Below, piece by piece: positions 1 through 11,523 of a stretch of 64,000 nt of DNA (the stretch's first letter is position 1; each line of letters opens with the position of its first letter). The notes under the pieces were generated by a model. The model saw only the letters and a program-made list of their open reading frames with translations. It was not told the origin of the DNA and did not search any database. The stretch comes from Takakia lepidozioides (taxonomy: Eukaryota > Streptophyta > Takakiopsida > Takakiales > Takakiaceae). The stretch is taken from assembly GCA_030704615.1 (NCBI GenBank), contig CM060732.1, forward strand, positions 64,585,053-64,649,052, given 5' to 3'. A program made the position numbers and the translations under genes.

Positions 1-1434
1 TAGATAATAACTCTTAGATGATGTAGAGACAGACTACATTCTGTTTCTGATCTCATAAGCAGAGAAAGAGGAGCACTAACTTCAAGATGAATAAAAGGGA
101 ACAAACTGAATCAGAGAAGTAGAAAGAAGAGAAACTTAGGTAGGGAATGACACAGACAATTGCAAAGGGGAAGGTAGGAAGTGGGACCGCACCCTGCATT
201 AAACAGATAGCCAGAGCATATGGTGACAAGATCTTCCTTGACCAACTCGCCTGATTCTTTCTACAAACAGCAATGTAGCCAACCATGTCTCCGTCAGCAC
301 AGCTTGTATCTTATAGACCTATCCCACTCAGGAAACATTTGAGGCAAAGATTCATGATATTCATGGCCCAGCCCATTTTGGATATGTCCAGATGAAGATC
401 TGGACAAATGTGTCGTACTGGATTCCTACTCAACTATGTAGTGGTGGAGCCCAGTAGGTATGGTTGCAGATACTTAGGATGCTTAATTGAGTTAACCTTA
501 TGGTTGATTGATGAGCACAAATGTGGCCTAGTTGAGATTCAAGAGTTCAGACTCTTAAGTAATTGATGTTCCCCACTTCAGAAAACCTGACAAAGAGCCA
601 CATGATTAGCACTGCGAGCAATCCCTTTGAATGATGAGGATTACGAACCACAACTTTTGGCTCTGATTCCCTGTAAAACCCTGAACCCTCCGATGGAAGA
701 GGGGAATAATTAGTTAAAAAAACGTCCCTACAAGGTTCTTTCAAGACAAGATTAAGCTATCAATCCCCATTTGCAGTCAGGCAATAACCAGATAGATCAA
801 TAAGTCAACACTGCATTGTTAAGCACTAACTAGACTTGAGCTTCTGAGAAATAGCCAGTAGATGATTCCCCTATGATATGAAAAGGAAGCCAAACTCCCA
901 CTGTCCTGGGACATATATTAGTGAAACACTTGCCACAGGAGATTGCCCCGGAGTTTCACACGCAAGAGACATCATGTACCACCATATCTAGCTTCACGAA
1001 TTGGCTTCGACTAAATATTTACTCAAAATAATACATGCATTGGTCACGGGATCTTACGCCCCAGGCACTAAAACGGTAGCAGGAGCTCGAGCAGGCAATT
1101 AGTCAAGCGACTGCCAGGCTCCACTGGGAAACTAACAGCACGAGCTGAAACATCTTGCACATTCACAATTCTTTGGATGCCACTCTCGAAGTGAGCCTCA
1201 CAACTCAGCAAAAACAGGAAAAACGAAGACACATAGTAACAGAGAGCCAGACATTACGCAAGCAGCTGTCAAGTTCTCGTCCAAACACGAAAACATATGG
1301 CGAGCTCATACAGACTTGTCATTCCCTAGTTGAATATTCGGTGGACTCCGCGCTTGAAATGAGCCTCATAACCAGCTCAGAAATACAGGGGAAATACTGA
1401 AACAGAGATAGACAGAGAAAGAGAGAGGTCTTAC
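1..1434. other. Left-edge non-coding region, probably intron or downstream part of the LisH gene
   Basis: No convincing exon was found here. The stretch lies downstream of a splice donor of a minus-strand gene, so it is probably intronic. Two imperfect direct copies of a short segment containing 'gagcctca' occur near 1165-1230 and 1330-1390. Short open frames such as 547-744 on the minus strand show no recognisable domain. Confidence 0.4.
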
Positions 1435-1530
1435 GAAGCCGGCCTCCGAAATGAAAGCTTTCAGAGCCTTGAGCAGGCCACGCTTCCTCAGGTAGTCAAC
1501 TACCAGCAAATCCACGCCTGCAGACTCCAT
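1435..1530 (-). CDS. First coding exon of a LisH-domain protein
   Basis: The ATG at 1530 opens a 32-residue exon that ends in phase 0 at a good donor, GTAAGA, just below 1435. The exon encodes a LisH-type dimerisation motif: a hydrophobic run, then DYLRKRGLLKALKAFISEAG, matching the family pattern of a YL pair, a G or R turn and an A..F..EA helix. LisH motifs lie at the N-terminus of WD40, nucleolar and microtubule-associated proteins. The rest of this protein is not identifiable in the window, so the exact family stays open. An in-frame upstream ATG at 1641 exists, but the 1530 start gives the motif at the very N-terminus, as usual for LisH proteins. The small MULE lies just upstream. Confidence 0.6.
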
Positions 1531-2290
1531 CCCAGTGCCTGGATTTGGCGATGGCGAAGCAGGCAGCTTGCTATAGCGCAGCTGCAGCGCGCGCGGCAGC
1601 AACATATATATATATGTATCAGTCTTCCTCTCTGCTCCCACCGCAGACCCTAATGTAAGCTATATGGGGCAGACTTAAACGTGATTAGTGATTACCCTAA
1701 AGTAATTATCTTAGCCAAGTAATAGATGGGCCCCGGAGTTCAATGCGAGGGAGCCGGTTCAGCCAGCGCGGACCCCCCGCCCACCCCGCCTCTATCGCCC
1801 GCAAAGCCCGCGGCAGCCCCTCCCGCGCCTCATGTTCCCTCTGCCAGGACATGACACATGTCCTCTCACCCATCCCCATCCCGCCTCCCATCCTCACCTC
1901 ATGCATGGCATCGTCCCCTGCATGCCTTCATCCTCCCCATGCCACATGCTTGCGTCCATTGCATGCAGCGTATCCCCAAACATACATCATGCCCTCAATT
2001 CAAATTTGTTACATTTTTTCAAATTTTGAAATGGCAAATCTGAAGAAATAGAATGGACGTTGGGATATATGCCACGTCGTCACATACACTGCCACCCCAA
2101 TGGAGGGTTTTGCTACCCTCATTGTGCATTTCCTAATAGAGCAGTTCTCTTCATGCGTTTCTAGCTTGCTCACATGAATTGACAGCATTCCATTATACAT
2201 GCCCAGAGTATGAGTGCAAAAAGGCGCGTGTGAGGATACGGCAGCTAAAGAAGACATCAACAAACTCAGAAGCGTCTTATTTCTGTAAGC

Positions 2291-2600
2291 ATGGCTGAAG
2301 AGGTTGAACATGGCAAGATTTTGCCCCACCTCCTTTTTAATCTGCAGAGTCGGCTACAAACACCAAAGACAAGTATTTTCACACACCATGACTTGCAATG
2401 GAGGTCCCAATGGCACAGACAGACACCTGATGAGACACAGCTGAAATTGCATATATTCCTTGCAATCGGGTGGCAGACTTCATTGCTGGTGAATCCTCCC
2501 AGAAAGAAGCCCCATGCACGTTCCGCACTCATCGACAAAAAGGCACCCCTGCTGGGACTCTCCAGGCACCACGCATCAATAGTGCCATGAACATTACAAG
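2291..2600 (+). pseudogene. Remnant of a MULE-associated coding segment ('LQTPK' domain)
   Basis: Two overlapping frames (one from 2291, one from about 2470) together resemble the protein read from 16330-16560 inside the giant MULE. Shared words are LQTPK, then F..xDL.W, then RVADFIAGE here against RVGDFVLGE there, then a T.F motif. I do not know the name of this domain. A frameshift near 2470 breaks it. Its presence inside both MULEs suggests the small element derives from a relative of the large one. Confidence 0.5.
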
Positions 2601-2668
2601 GTATGAATTCATCTTGCATGTATGGGCATTCAACCCCCTAAAACCTCTAACAATGGAGTGCAGAAGCC

Positions 2669-2686
2669 CAAACCCTAAACCCTAAA
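2669..2686 (+). repeat. Short interstitial CCCTAAA (plant telomere-type) tract
   Basis: About two and a half units of CCCTAAA lie inside the small MULE. This is the plant-type telomere repeat read on the C-rich strand. Tracts this short are common by chance or by repair, and no telomere is implied. Confidence 0.5.
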
Positions 2687-3804
2687 CACCAAAACAAAAT
2701 GAAATGACTTTAGATAATATGAAATATCTCCGTATGGAGAGTGTTCATGGCCGCATATGTGCACGTCCCTGCAGCTCGCAACTGAACTATGGAAACAACA
2801 CTTTATCCGAGTCTGCTCTTTCAAATACCAAGCAAATGAAACATGCAATAAGTTGCCCTCACCTACAATTTTTGTAGCACTGAAAAGTAACAAGTGTCTT
2901 ACCCTAAACTCCATATGAAACAAAGTGTTCACCTCAGCTTCATGTCAATGCTTGCATGAAGTGCCCATAAGTACCAGACAACCCTACTTTTTGCATTTTC
3001 CTAAGTACTGTAGTGAGAAAACGAATTAGGAACACAGGTAGTGTGCATTTAGGCTAGCACACACGTACTTCTCTAGTTCACTCATTTACCATTACTATTG
3101 CCTTGATTGATCTGTTCCCTCCTTTTCAGTATATGTACTTCTGAAATGTCCCACATTTCTGAACCTATGCATACAGTATATATGAAAGTACCCACAAAGA
3201 AGGGAACCTGCGAAGATGATTGGGTTTCGGATGCTCGATGCAGAACTCACTCACCCGCAAGATAAATCCTGGGAGAAGAGCACAATGACAATCCGGATAA
3301 CACAGAAGAGCAAGATTAAGGTTGTGGAGCGATAATAAGGACCTGCACGCAATTCAGATTTGGAGCGGAAGCTGTGCAACCATTGAAGACGGCCACAACA
3401 TCTTGCTTCGTATGCCGATTATCCATTCATATCCACAAACTCGATCTGCATGACGGGACGTGATACGCCAATGCCATCAAGCGCAACGATAGCGACATTT
3501 CGCGATGCCTGCCAACAACGCAACGTCTATTTCACCTACCCTCATCATTTTATATGCAATGGATGCAAGCATGTGGCATGGGAAGGATGAAGGCATGCAG
3601 GAGACGATGCCATGCATGAGGTGAGGATGGGAGGCGTGATGGGGATGGGTGAGAGGACATGTGTCATGTCCTGGCAGAGGAACATGAGGCGCAGGGGGGG
3701 GCTGCCGCGCGGTGTGCGGGCGATGGAGGCGGGGGTCCACGCTGGCTGAACCGGCTCCCTCGCATTGAACTCCAGGGCTACATCTATTACTTGGCATTAT
3801 CTTA

Positions 3805-3976
3805 CACCCCTCGTGCTAACGAAGCCTGACAGTTAGTTAGGGTTAGGGTAATGGTGCCCTAACGGCGCGCACCTGACCTAAAAAACTCTCTTCTCTCTCA
3901 CGCTGTTGAGGGATTGTGCGCTCTCTTGTCATTGTTGGAGGGAGTCTGTTGGAGCAGCTTGTGAGGGGTAGAAGAG
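3805..3976 (+). promoter_or_regulatory. 5' flank of the metallopeptidase gene, with a telo-box-like tract
   Basis: This short stretch separates the small MULE from the metallopeptidase start codon. It contains TTAGGGTTAGGGT-like sequence at about 3837-3852, the reverse of the AAACCCTAA telo-box found in many plant promoters of growth-related genes. No clear TATA box is seen. The MULE insertion has replaced whatever lay further upstream. Confidence 0.35.
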
Positions 3977-6900
3977 ATGAAGGAAGTGGCGATGGAGGGA
4001 GTGATGCTGAAGCCGCGGACGGACGGGCGGGAGTATAGGAGAGTGGTGCTGTCGAATGCGCTGCAGGTTTTGATTATAAGCGACCCTGAAACGGACAAGG
4101 CAGCTGCCGCGATGGATGTGAACGTGGGGTCGTTCAGCGATCCGGAGGGGTTGGAGGGGTTGGCGCATTTTCTGGAGCACATGCTGTTTTTCTCGAGTGA
4201 AAAGTATCCCGAGGAGGATAGCTATTGCAAGTATCTCACTGAGCACGGAGGGCATTCCAATGCATTCACAGCGGCTGAAGACACCAATTTTCATTTTGAT
4301 GTGAGCGCAGACTATCTGGAAGAAGCACTAGATAGGTTTGCACAGTTTTTCATTTGTCCATTGCTATCTGCAGATGCGGCGTCACGGGAAATAAATGCCG
4401 TCAACTCTGAGAACAGCAAGAACCTGACGATGGATATGTGGCGTATGAACCAACTCACAAGGCTAATTAGCTCCAATGATCATCCATTTCACAAGTTTGG
4501 AACTGGAAATTTGGAGACGCTTGAAGTTGGACCGAAAGCAAGGGGAGTGGATACTCGGGATGAGTTGGTTAAGTTTTATAACTCCCACTACTCCTCGAAC
4601 CTCATGCGCCTCGTGATCTATGGTAGAGAATCGGTGGATGAACTTGAGAAGTTGGCAGTGGACAAGTTCAGCGCCATAAAAAACACAGGAAGAGCAGCGG
4701 AGAGGTTTTCCGGCCAACCGTGCCTTCCTGAGCATCTGCAGATAATAGTGAAGGCGGTGCCAGTGAGGGAGGGACACACGCTTGAATTGATGTTCCCCGT
4801 CTCACCGGAGATCCAGAAGTACAAGGAAGCACCCTCCCGGTACCTGGGACATCTGATTGGGCATGAAGCGGATGGGTCGCTCTTTGCTCTCCTCAAGAGA
4901 TTAGGCTGGGCAAACAGCCTAAGTGCAGGAGAGATGGACAGCAGCTTGGATTTTGGTTTTTTCATGATTGCCATTGAGCTCACTGACATTGGACAAGAGC
5001 ACATGCAGGAAGTGGTGTGCCTCACATTCCAGTACATCCGTGTTCTTCAGCAGCATGGCGTCTCAGAGTGGATTTTTGAAGAGCTTCATGCTGTTTGTGA
5101 AATGAAGTTCCACTTCCAGGACAAACGGCCCCCCATTTCTTATGCTACCGACCTTGTGAGTAACATGCAGCAGTATCCCTGGGAAGACTGGCTGGCGGCA
5201 TCGTCATTGCCTCGAAACTTTGATGCTGAGGCAATCGCAAATTTGATCCAGCAGTTGATACCTGAGTCTGTGAGAATCTTTTGGTACTCAAAGCAGTTTG
5301 AAGGGAAAACAACTGCCAAAGAACCCTGGTATGGAACTGGGTATGCCATAGAAAGAATTGAAGACCAGCTGCTCAAGGAATGGGCAACTGCTCCCATAGA
5401 ACCAAGGCTGCATGTGCCAGCGCCAAATGTGTTTATTCCTACCGATTTCACGGTAAGAGACCCAGAGCCAAAGGTGGAACATCCGTTTATATTGAGGAAA
5501 ACACAAATGTCAAGGCTGTGGTACAAACCTGATACCAAGTTCCATACTCCTAAGGCTTGCATTCAGATCCAATTCAATTGTCCTGAGTCACATTACTCAC
5601 CAGAAGGCAGTGTTCTTACCCGTATCTTCACAAAGCTGCTTGTGGACTACTTGAATGAATATGCCTACTATGCAGAGGTAGCTGGTTTGAACTACAGCAT
5701 CATGACGACCGTGACTGGGTTTCAGGTTTCGGTGTCAGGTTACCATCATAAGCTGATTATATTGGCACAGAAAATAATTGACAAGATCGTGAACTTTGAA
5801 GTAGAGGAGGAGCGATTTGCTGTTATTAAGGAAAAGGTGATGAAGGACTACTTAAACTTCAGGTTCCAGCAGCCTTATCAACAGGTCCTGTACAACTGTT
5901 CCTTGCTGCTGGAGCAGAAGCGCTGGCATACAAATGAATATGTTGAAGTGCTGCCCTTCCTGGGAGCCCATGATCTTACAGCATTCTTTCCTCGTATCCT
6001 ATCCCGCATTTTCTTTGAGTGCTACATAGCAGGCAATCTAACCTCTAAGGAAGCCGAGGCATTAGCGGAGCACGTTGAAACTACCCTTTCGGATGGGCCA
6101 ATAGTGAAGGCTAAACCCCCCTTTGCTTCTCAGCACTCAGAGCAAAGGATTGTAAAGTTGGAACCAGGCATTGATTTGTATTATCCAACAGCTGGCACAA
6201 ACCCTCAAGATGAAAACTCAGCACTTCAAGTTTACTTCCAGGTGGGCCAGGATGACACAGGCACCAATGTGCTGCTTGAACTATTCGTGTTGGCTGCAAA
6301 ACGGGAAGTCTTCCACCAGCTCAGAACCGTGGAGCAGCTCGGTTATATAGTCTTCCTTATGTCCAAAAATGATTATGGTGTGCGTGGAACACATTTCATT
6401 ATCCAGTCCACGACAAAGGATCCGCAAGGTCTTGATGCAAGGGTGGAGGCATTTTTGAAGCAGTTTGACAGCGAATTGCAGAAGATGACAGATGAAGAAT
6501 TCAAGAAGAATGTGGACACATTGATAGAAATCAAGCTGGAAAAGCACAAAAACTTGTGGGAGGAGAGTAGATTCTTTTGGGGGGAAATTGATGATGGAAC
6601 ACTCATGTTTGACAGGGCACAGGTTGAGGTAGTGGCACTGCAAAAGGTTGAGAAGCAACAGCTGCTGGAGTTTGTTGCTCAGAACATCCAATGGAATGCA
6701 CCTAAGCGCAGAAAGTTGAGCATTCAGGTCTATGGTAACCAACATCTGACAGAATATGAAGTTGCCAAGGGTGAAACGACAACTTCAACGAAGGAGAATG
6801 GATCTGTTTCTGAGAATGGATCTGATGGTGTCAATGGCGTAAAGGTGACTACGGACGGGCCTGTGCCAAATGCTGACTTTAATAACAAGGTTACTAGGGA

Positions 6901-7045
6901 AGAAGATGCCACACCTAAGTCAGCAGTAAGTAATGGGAAGGTAGTCATGACAAAGCCTGAGCGCATTGACAACATGTATGGCTTTAAGCGGTCACAGCAC
7001 CTATATGGTTCTCTCAAGGGTGGTAGACATGAGGCTTACAGGTGA
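3977..7045 (+). CDS. Insulin-degrading-enzyme-type zinc metallopeptidase (M16A), intronless
   Basis: This 1,022-residue open frame matches the four-domain M16A family (insulysin, nardilysin, plant PXM16-like) in length and order. The inverted zinc motif HFLEH is at residues 64-68 and the third ligand Glu is in NSENSKN at about residue 145, a spacing of 77 residues as in human IDE. The C-terminal half has the family word RTVEQLGYIV at about residue 780. These enzymes degrade small unfolded peptides in cytosol, peroxisome or mitochondria. There is no clear signal or transit peptide. Residues about 930-990 are a low-complexity Asn/Gly/Ser/Thr tail insertion before the C-terminus, which ends in YR, not a peroxisomal SKL signal. 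The frame is uninterrupted; from memory, plant homologues usually have many introns. A second in-frame Met lies at residue 6. Confidence 0.95.
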   Translation: MKEVAMEGVMLKPRTDGREYRRVVLSNALQVLIISDPETDKAAAAMDVNVGSFSDPEGLEGLAHFLEHMLFFSSEKYPEEDSYCKYLTEHGGHSNAFTAAEDTNFHFDVSADYLEEALDRFAQFFICPLLSADAASREINAVNSENSKNLTMDMWRMNQLTRLISSNDHPFHKFGTGNLETLEVGPKARGVDTRDELVKFYNSHYSSNLMRLVIYGRESVDELEKLAVDKFSAIKNTGRAAERFSGQPCLPEHLQIIVKAVPVREGHTLELMFPVSPEIQKYKEAPSRYLGHLIGHEADGSLFALLKRLGWANSLSAGEMDSSLDFGFFMIAIELTDIGQEHMQEVVCLTFQYIRVLQQHGVSEWIFEELHAVCEMKFHFQDKRPPISYATDLVSNMQQYPWEDWLAASSLPRNFDAEAIANLIQQLIPESVRIFWYSKQFEGKTTAKEPWYGTGYAIERIEDQLLKEWATAPIEPRLHVPAPNVFIPTDFTVRDPEPKVEHPFILRKTQMSRLWYKPDTKFHTPKACIQIQFNCPESHYSPEGSVLTRIFTKLLVDYLNEYAYYAEVAGLNYSIMTTVTGFQVSVSGYHHKLIILAQKIIDKIVNFEVEEERFAVIKEKVMKDYLNFRFQQPYQQVLYNCSLLLEQKRWHTNEYVEVLPFLGAHDLTAFFPRILSRIFFECYIAGNLTSKEAEALAEHVETTLSDGPIVKAKPPFASQHSEQRIVKLEPGIDLYYPTAGTNPQDENSALQVYFQVGQDDTGTNVLLELFVLAAKREVFHQLRTVEQLGYIVFLMSKNDYGVRGTHFIIQSTTKDPQGLDARVEAFLKQFDSELQKMTDEEFKKNVDTLIEIKLEKHKNLWEESRFFWGEIDDGTLMFDRAQVEVVALQKVEKQQLLEFVAQNIQWNAPKRRKLSIQVYGNQHLTEYEVAKGETTTSTKENGSVSENGSDGVNGVKVTTDGPVPNADFNNKVTREEDATPKSAVSNGKVVMTKPERIDNMYGFKRSQHLYGSLKGGRHEAYR

Positions 7046-8217
7046 TTTGTAGGTATGGTTCACAATCATATTGTGCACATTTTTCATGATCATTTATTCC
7101 AATGTCTCAATTGTCCGAGGTTCATAGAAACTCATGGGGTTGTTCTGAGATACTCCTTCAAGGTCTGTGTTGAAATGACTATCCCTGTTCGCTGTTCCCT
7201 GTTCGCTGAGAGATAAATCATGTCTCTTCTCCTGTTCAACCATGCAGAAGCTGTTAACATGCCATCTGTGAGGCTTGTGTCTGCCAAAGGTTCTTCACTC
7301 GGCTATTTTGGCTCTCAAAAAACCAACTGGGTTTTCCACAATATCCGTTCATCCTCCAAGATGTCCAGGTTCTCTGACTGCTCTAATAACCCACGGACGC
7401 CACCATGTGATGTGCTTTACCGAAAAGCCATATCAGAACATAACATGATTGGCAGAGGGTGGAGACCACCAGTAATAGTGGGATTGTGGGCTGATAGGTG
7501 ATGACCAGCATACACCCTCACTAAATAGTTGAATGACACAGGTATCCCATTGCACTTAATATACCTTATACAATATGACAATGATTGATTTTAAGAATTC
7601 CCAGCATTTGCATATACCAGATGTTAGCATTGAACGGAGATTGTTATGTCATCTGAATGTGACCTGACAGTTGGCGGATTTTCCCACCGGAGAAGGGCCT
7701 TCCCATCCACCACTTCATTTCAGCACTTCGGCTGCAGTCTTGTCTCTCCCCTCATAATACTTGGATGTTCTTCAACAATTAAAGGAAACCAAGGAACCGC
7801 AGCAACAGCATTCAATGCAGCCAGTCTCACAACATATGGCACGCCTTGATACCTTGAATACCTTGAGAGTATTGAGGATATCATGAGGACATGAAAGTGG
7901 GCATAATCATAGACGTAGTTTACAATTATCCATGCTCATTGCTTAACTCACTTGCTCCATCTTCTTGACAAATCCTCACTGGGAGTAGATTCTAAAGAAG
8001 ACATTGTGCATCAGTGCTTAACCATTATCATGTTCTAGGCGCTACCAGAATGTCAAGTATGAGTTCTCATCCCTGGACACAAACCTCAAAATGTTGACCT
8101 CGCATAGCAGTACAGATCTCTTTCCATCAGTGCCTTACTAATAGTTTCAAGTGACAAAAGCATAGATAGCTACACAGGTCAAAACTTGGGAGTTGACTCG
8201 AGTAACATATCCAAAAT
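7046..8217. other. Intergenic region between two convergent genes
   Basis: This holds the 3' flanks of the metallopeptidase (plus) and the unrecognised minus-strand gene. The small open frames at 7220-7501 and 7646-7849 show no domain and look like chance frames in untranslated sequence. AATAAA-like poly(A) signals are not distinct. Confidence 0.5.
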
Positions 8218-10282
8218 TTAGAGGTAACCCTCCGCAAGGGTGGGACCCCTAGCTTCTCCTCCCTCTGTGCTGCCATGTATCCCGGGGGATCCTTCAGAGG
8301 CTCCTGGTATTCCTCCAAGACCACCTAGGTCACCTTCAATACATCCCTCATCTCCCAGCTTAGGCACAGTATCCACTACTCCCACCAGTTTGTCTTCCTT
8401 TTTATCAAACCCGGGATCAACTACAAGATCTTCTCCTTCTTCCAAGAGCCCACCGGTGTGTGTTTCAACACAACTACTGCTCCTTCCCTGCACCCAAAAC
8501 ATAATAAGATTGTGTTGTCTTCTCCCACTCTCGTCTCTCTCGTTCCCTCTTTCTCTGTCCAATTTTCCGCCTAAACTGGACACGCTGTCTATGGCCCCAA
8601 TGACATTTGGGGTTCTTAGTTTCTCTTGAAGTTATACTCTGTTCCATTGGGCCCCATTTAGCTTCCTGTGGGCATAATATATAATGTCCTTCTCCGTCAA
8701 CACTCAGAGGTGCACACTATTCTCACTGGAGTAACTGGCAGTATGTGCAACCAACAACAGTCATTTGACTAAATCATCCATCCAGGCTTGTCCTCCAGCA
8801 CAGTTTAACTCTGCAGGGAGGAGTCTACAAGACAAATCCCAAGTATGCAACCTGCTGAGGCACTGTACCTGTGGCCCAATCCCAGCTGTGTCCACGCAGG
8901 CATCTTCCCAAAGCCCGTTGCTTGGCTCTGGGTTGTGAGTGCAAGTTACCTCAGTCTGTTTCATGCTATTGACTACACCTACAACACCTTCTGCAGCGGC
9001 ACGCACTTTCTCAGCTGCCAACCGAAAGGCCTCCTGCCAGCTCCAACAGACCTCAGTTAGTCATAAGACCATTGATCAAAGGGTGTCCCTAATAGTTGGA
9101 CCCAGGAAGTGAACACCCTTGACTTCAATCCACATGGTGCAATACAAGAAACCCTTGCAATATGTCAAGGAAGGCAGTTACAATTGAATGCTACAGGACC
9201 GACCAAGGCAAGTTTAATCTAGAACACAAAAGTAATAGACAGGGTAAAGGCTTGAGTTAAGTGTCCACTTCCTATATTGTAGACAGCCCCCTCCCAGACC
9301 AACAAAGGATACATTGGACCTTTTTTCCTATATTAAATACTCAAGTAGGGAGGTCCAGGTCCTAAGGAAACCTAAGATATTGGCCAGATATAGGTCGCAG
9401 ACAAAACTAGACATTGCCCTAGAAGAACGTTGTTTACCTGAATACCTTCCGGGGGTAAGGCACAGTCTTCTAGGCCAGCATCTTCCAGTTTAGGAGGGAA
9501 GGATGCCAAATACTCAGCGTTGCTATTGAACTCCATGCTTGACCCTCGCCGCTGTTACGAAAAACTTATCAAACTCTTGTCAGTGAGCTAGGTTAAAAAG
9601 TTGAAAACTCCTTATCTCCTGCTCTAACCACCCTGAAAGCACAAAGAGTCTCACTCCGTGCGTGTATGTCTCTCTCTCTCTCACACACACATCCATGCAG
9701 TGCAAACCACAGCCACGGTGTCAGATTGGCGGCTAGTACAGAAGCTATAATCAATGTCATGCTTTTAGCATGATATCGATGCCAGCACGTATTGACATGG
9801 AATGTCGTCGGCTGTGGAAATGCCTAACAGGAGCGCGAGAACATAATTTGCAGTGGTCAACTTAGCAAAAAACAGTCGATGCCATCTCTTCCCCATTCTC
9901 TCCCACAGTCACAATGCAACACACAATTTGAGGCGCGTCTCACCAAGATGGTCTATGACGAAGCTTTGGGGTTGAAATCAAAGCGCCGCTTGAACTTGGC
10001 CAGCTGCCCAACCGCCTCAGATTGCTTACCAGGGTCACGCACATAGAAGGGACGATCGATCTTGAAAGCCTTTCCAGCCAGCACCCTGATCAACCGACCG
10101 TGCGGCGACACTATAGAGATCCACTGCAGCGCCGGATGTGCCCCCTTCTTCATCTCCCCCCCGACCTCCACCCCCTCGCTCTTCTCCCTCCCCCCGACCA
10201 CTTCCTCAACCAAACCCACCACCCCCCCTGAAGCTGGAACCCAAGACTGCGTGGCTGGAACCCCAGCCACGACATCATCCAT
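8218..10282 (-). CDS. Unrecognised multi-exon gene (last three exons well supported)
   Basis: Splice sites and phase agree for three exons: 9551-9438 (38 codons), 9051-8950 (34 codons) and 8487-8218, which ends at a TAA. All junctions are phase 0 with CAG or GAG acceptors and GTAAAC or GTAACT donors. An upstream exon opens at ATG 10282 and is open to about 9955; a good donor, GTAAGC, lies at 10029. The join from this exon to 9551 does not fit in phase, so one exon may be missing from this model. The encoded pieces include a Gly/Val/Glu-rich start, a basic segment, a helical segment rich in Ala and Glu (residues of exon 9051-8950), and an acidic Gly-rich C-terminus. No family is recognised. 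It converges on the metallopeptidase gene. Confidence 0.6.
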
Positions 10283-10995
10283 CCAAAACCTCACCGTGGA
10301 TGCATGTAAACCCCGTTTGGATGTGAAGCTTCTAGACACATCAGAGCATGAAAAGGTGTATAGAGAATCCGTACTTGCAGTACAAACGTACATATAGTGT
10401 ACGTATACAGTACTAATACGAGCGGGATGATCTATATGTACATACGGTGTTTTTTCCTTTTTTAATGAATGGTTTTAGGTTTTATTTGTTTCCTTGTTTA
10501 ATTTGATTATCAGCAGCCTGAGGGCACCGAAGTTCCTTTTTTTTTTTTTTTTTTCTAAGAACAGGGGGATTGTAGTTCTGGAAATTTTATTATAAGTTAT
10601 TGGGGGAAAAAAATTAAAACCCCCATTTACACCATAAGGCACACACACCGTGATCAGTCAGATTCAAAGGAAAGGTGGGCCTTCGACTTTCCCTTCTTGA
10701 TACTGCGCTTGTGGCGCCAATTAACATCGGATTCCTCATGTCCCTCAAGCTGCTGCGCACTGACCGAGCTGCCAACATGTCAAGAAGCCGTCGTTCCAGA
10801 TAACCTCTGATTCGGAGGTTCTTGTGCAGAGGTGCCCTCTTTGTCCCCATGAGTTATCAAAGCTAGCGAGTAGCTGCAGCCTTCGTCCATTCGAGCATCT
10901 AGCAGAAGCTGCACACAAGACCCGCCATGACGTCTAAGTGAACTCTATGCAGGATCGCTACTGCCGAAGGGAGCACCCCCCATACCAACGAGCAT

Positions 10996-11510
10996 CTACT
11001 TTTCCAAATGTTCCACAGAGCATGTCCCCGCAAGGCTATAAGGATATAAGTTCCACATCCCACCCTCATGCATGTTAAGAAGCAATACGGGAATATCTAG
11101 AGACAGGTCAGATCTAAGATCTATAGAAAACGGAAACCACTCTCCAAACAAAGGAGGCAAAAGGGCACTCCACCCAGACAATCCTCAATGGTTTCCAGGG
11201 CACCGAGGTTGCAGATAGAACAAGAGAGAGGAGCGATATCAATGAAGGCAGCAACAGGAAGAACCCTATTGACTAACTTCCATAAGAAACCACTAAGCTT
11301 AGATGCACGATCCTTCCTCCACACGTCCTTCCAAATAGATTTCCAGTTAGTTGGGAGAGTAGGGAGAATCCCCCATGTTTGACAGGGGGGGCTGGATCGC
11401 ATTTGCCAGTAACTTGACAGAACACCCAAATTGCGAATAGATCAGATTCCGGGGCCTGCGAGAGGAACGGGCTATGGAGGGCCCCGTTTTGCCCTACCTT
11501 AAAACGCCAG
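10996..11510 (-). pseudogene. LINE zf-RVT-like C-terminal segment
   Basis: The minus-strand reading gives SIWKDVWRKDRASKLSGFLW followed by KLVNRVLPVAAF and C-x2-C spaced cysteines (CSICNLGALET), the pattern of the zinc-binding zf-RVT domain that follows plant L1 reverse transcriptase. Downstream to 10535 lies the 3' untranslated part and the A-run. Confidence 0.75.
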
Positions 11511-11523
11511 CCGTGAACAATCT

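Larger units (their letters stand above)
1714..3795. mobile_element. Non-autonomous Mutator-like element (2,082 bp) with perfect 9-bp target duplication
   Basis: The ends are inverted repeats of about 240-260 bp: 1714-1975 matches the reverse complement of 3554-3795, both starting GCCAAGTAATAGATG. The element is flanked by a perfect 9-bp duplication ATTATCTTA at 1705-1713 and 3796-3804. Long terminal inverted repeats with a 9-bp duplication are diagnostic of Mutator-like elements. The repeats contain a run of CATCC/CCCATCC words. The inside has no transposase catalytic region, only a remnant of an upstream coding segment at about 2291-2600, so it is a deletion derivative. It sits between the LisH gene and the metallopeptidase, ending about 180 bp before the latter's start codon. 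Confidence 0.93.

Noticed and set aside
7220-7501. 93-residue plus-strand frame after the metallopeptidase
   Set aside because: No domain, no homologue recognised, and it lies in the probable 3' untranslated region.
8240-8629. Plus-strand Pro/Ser-rich frame
   Set aside because: It is the reverse-strand shadow of the well-supported exon 8487-8218.
10022-10397. Plus-strand Pro/Thr-rich frames
   Set aside because: Shadows of the minus-strand exon opening at 10282.
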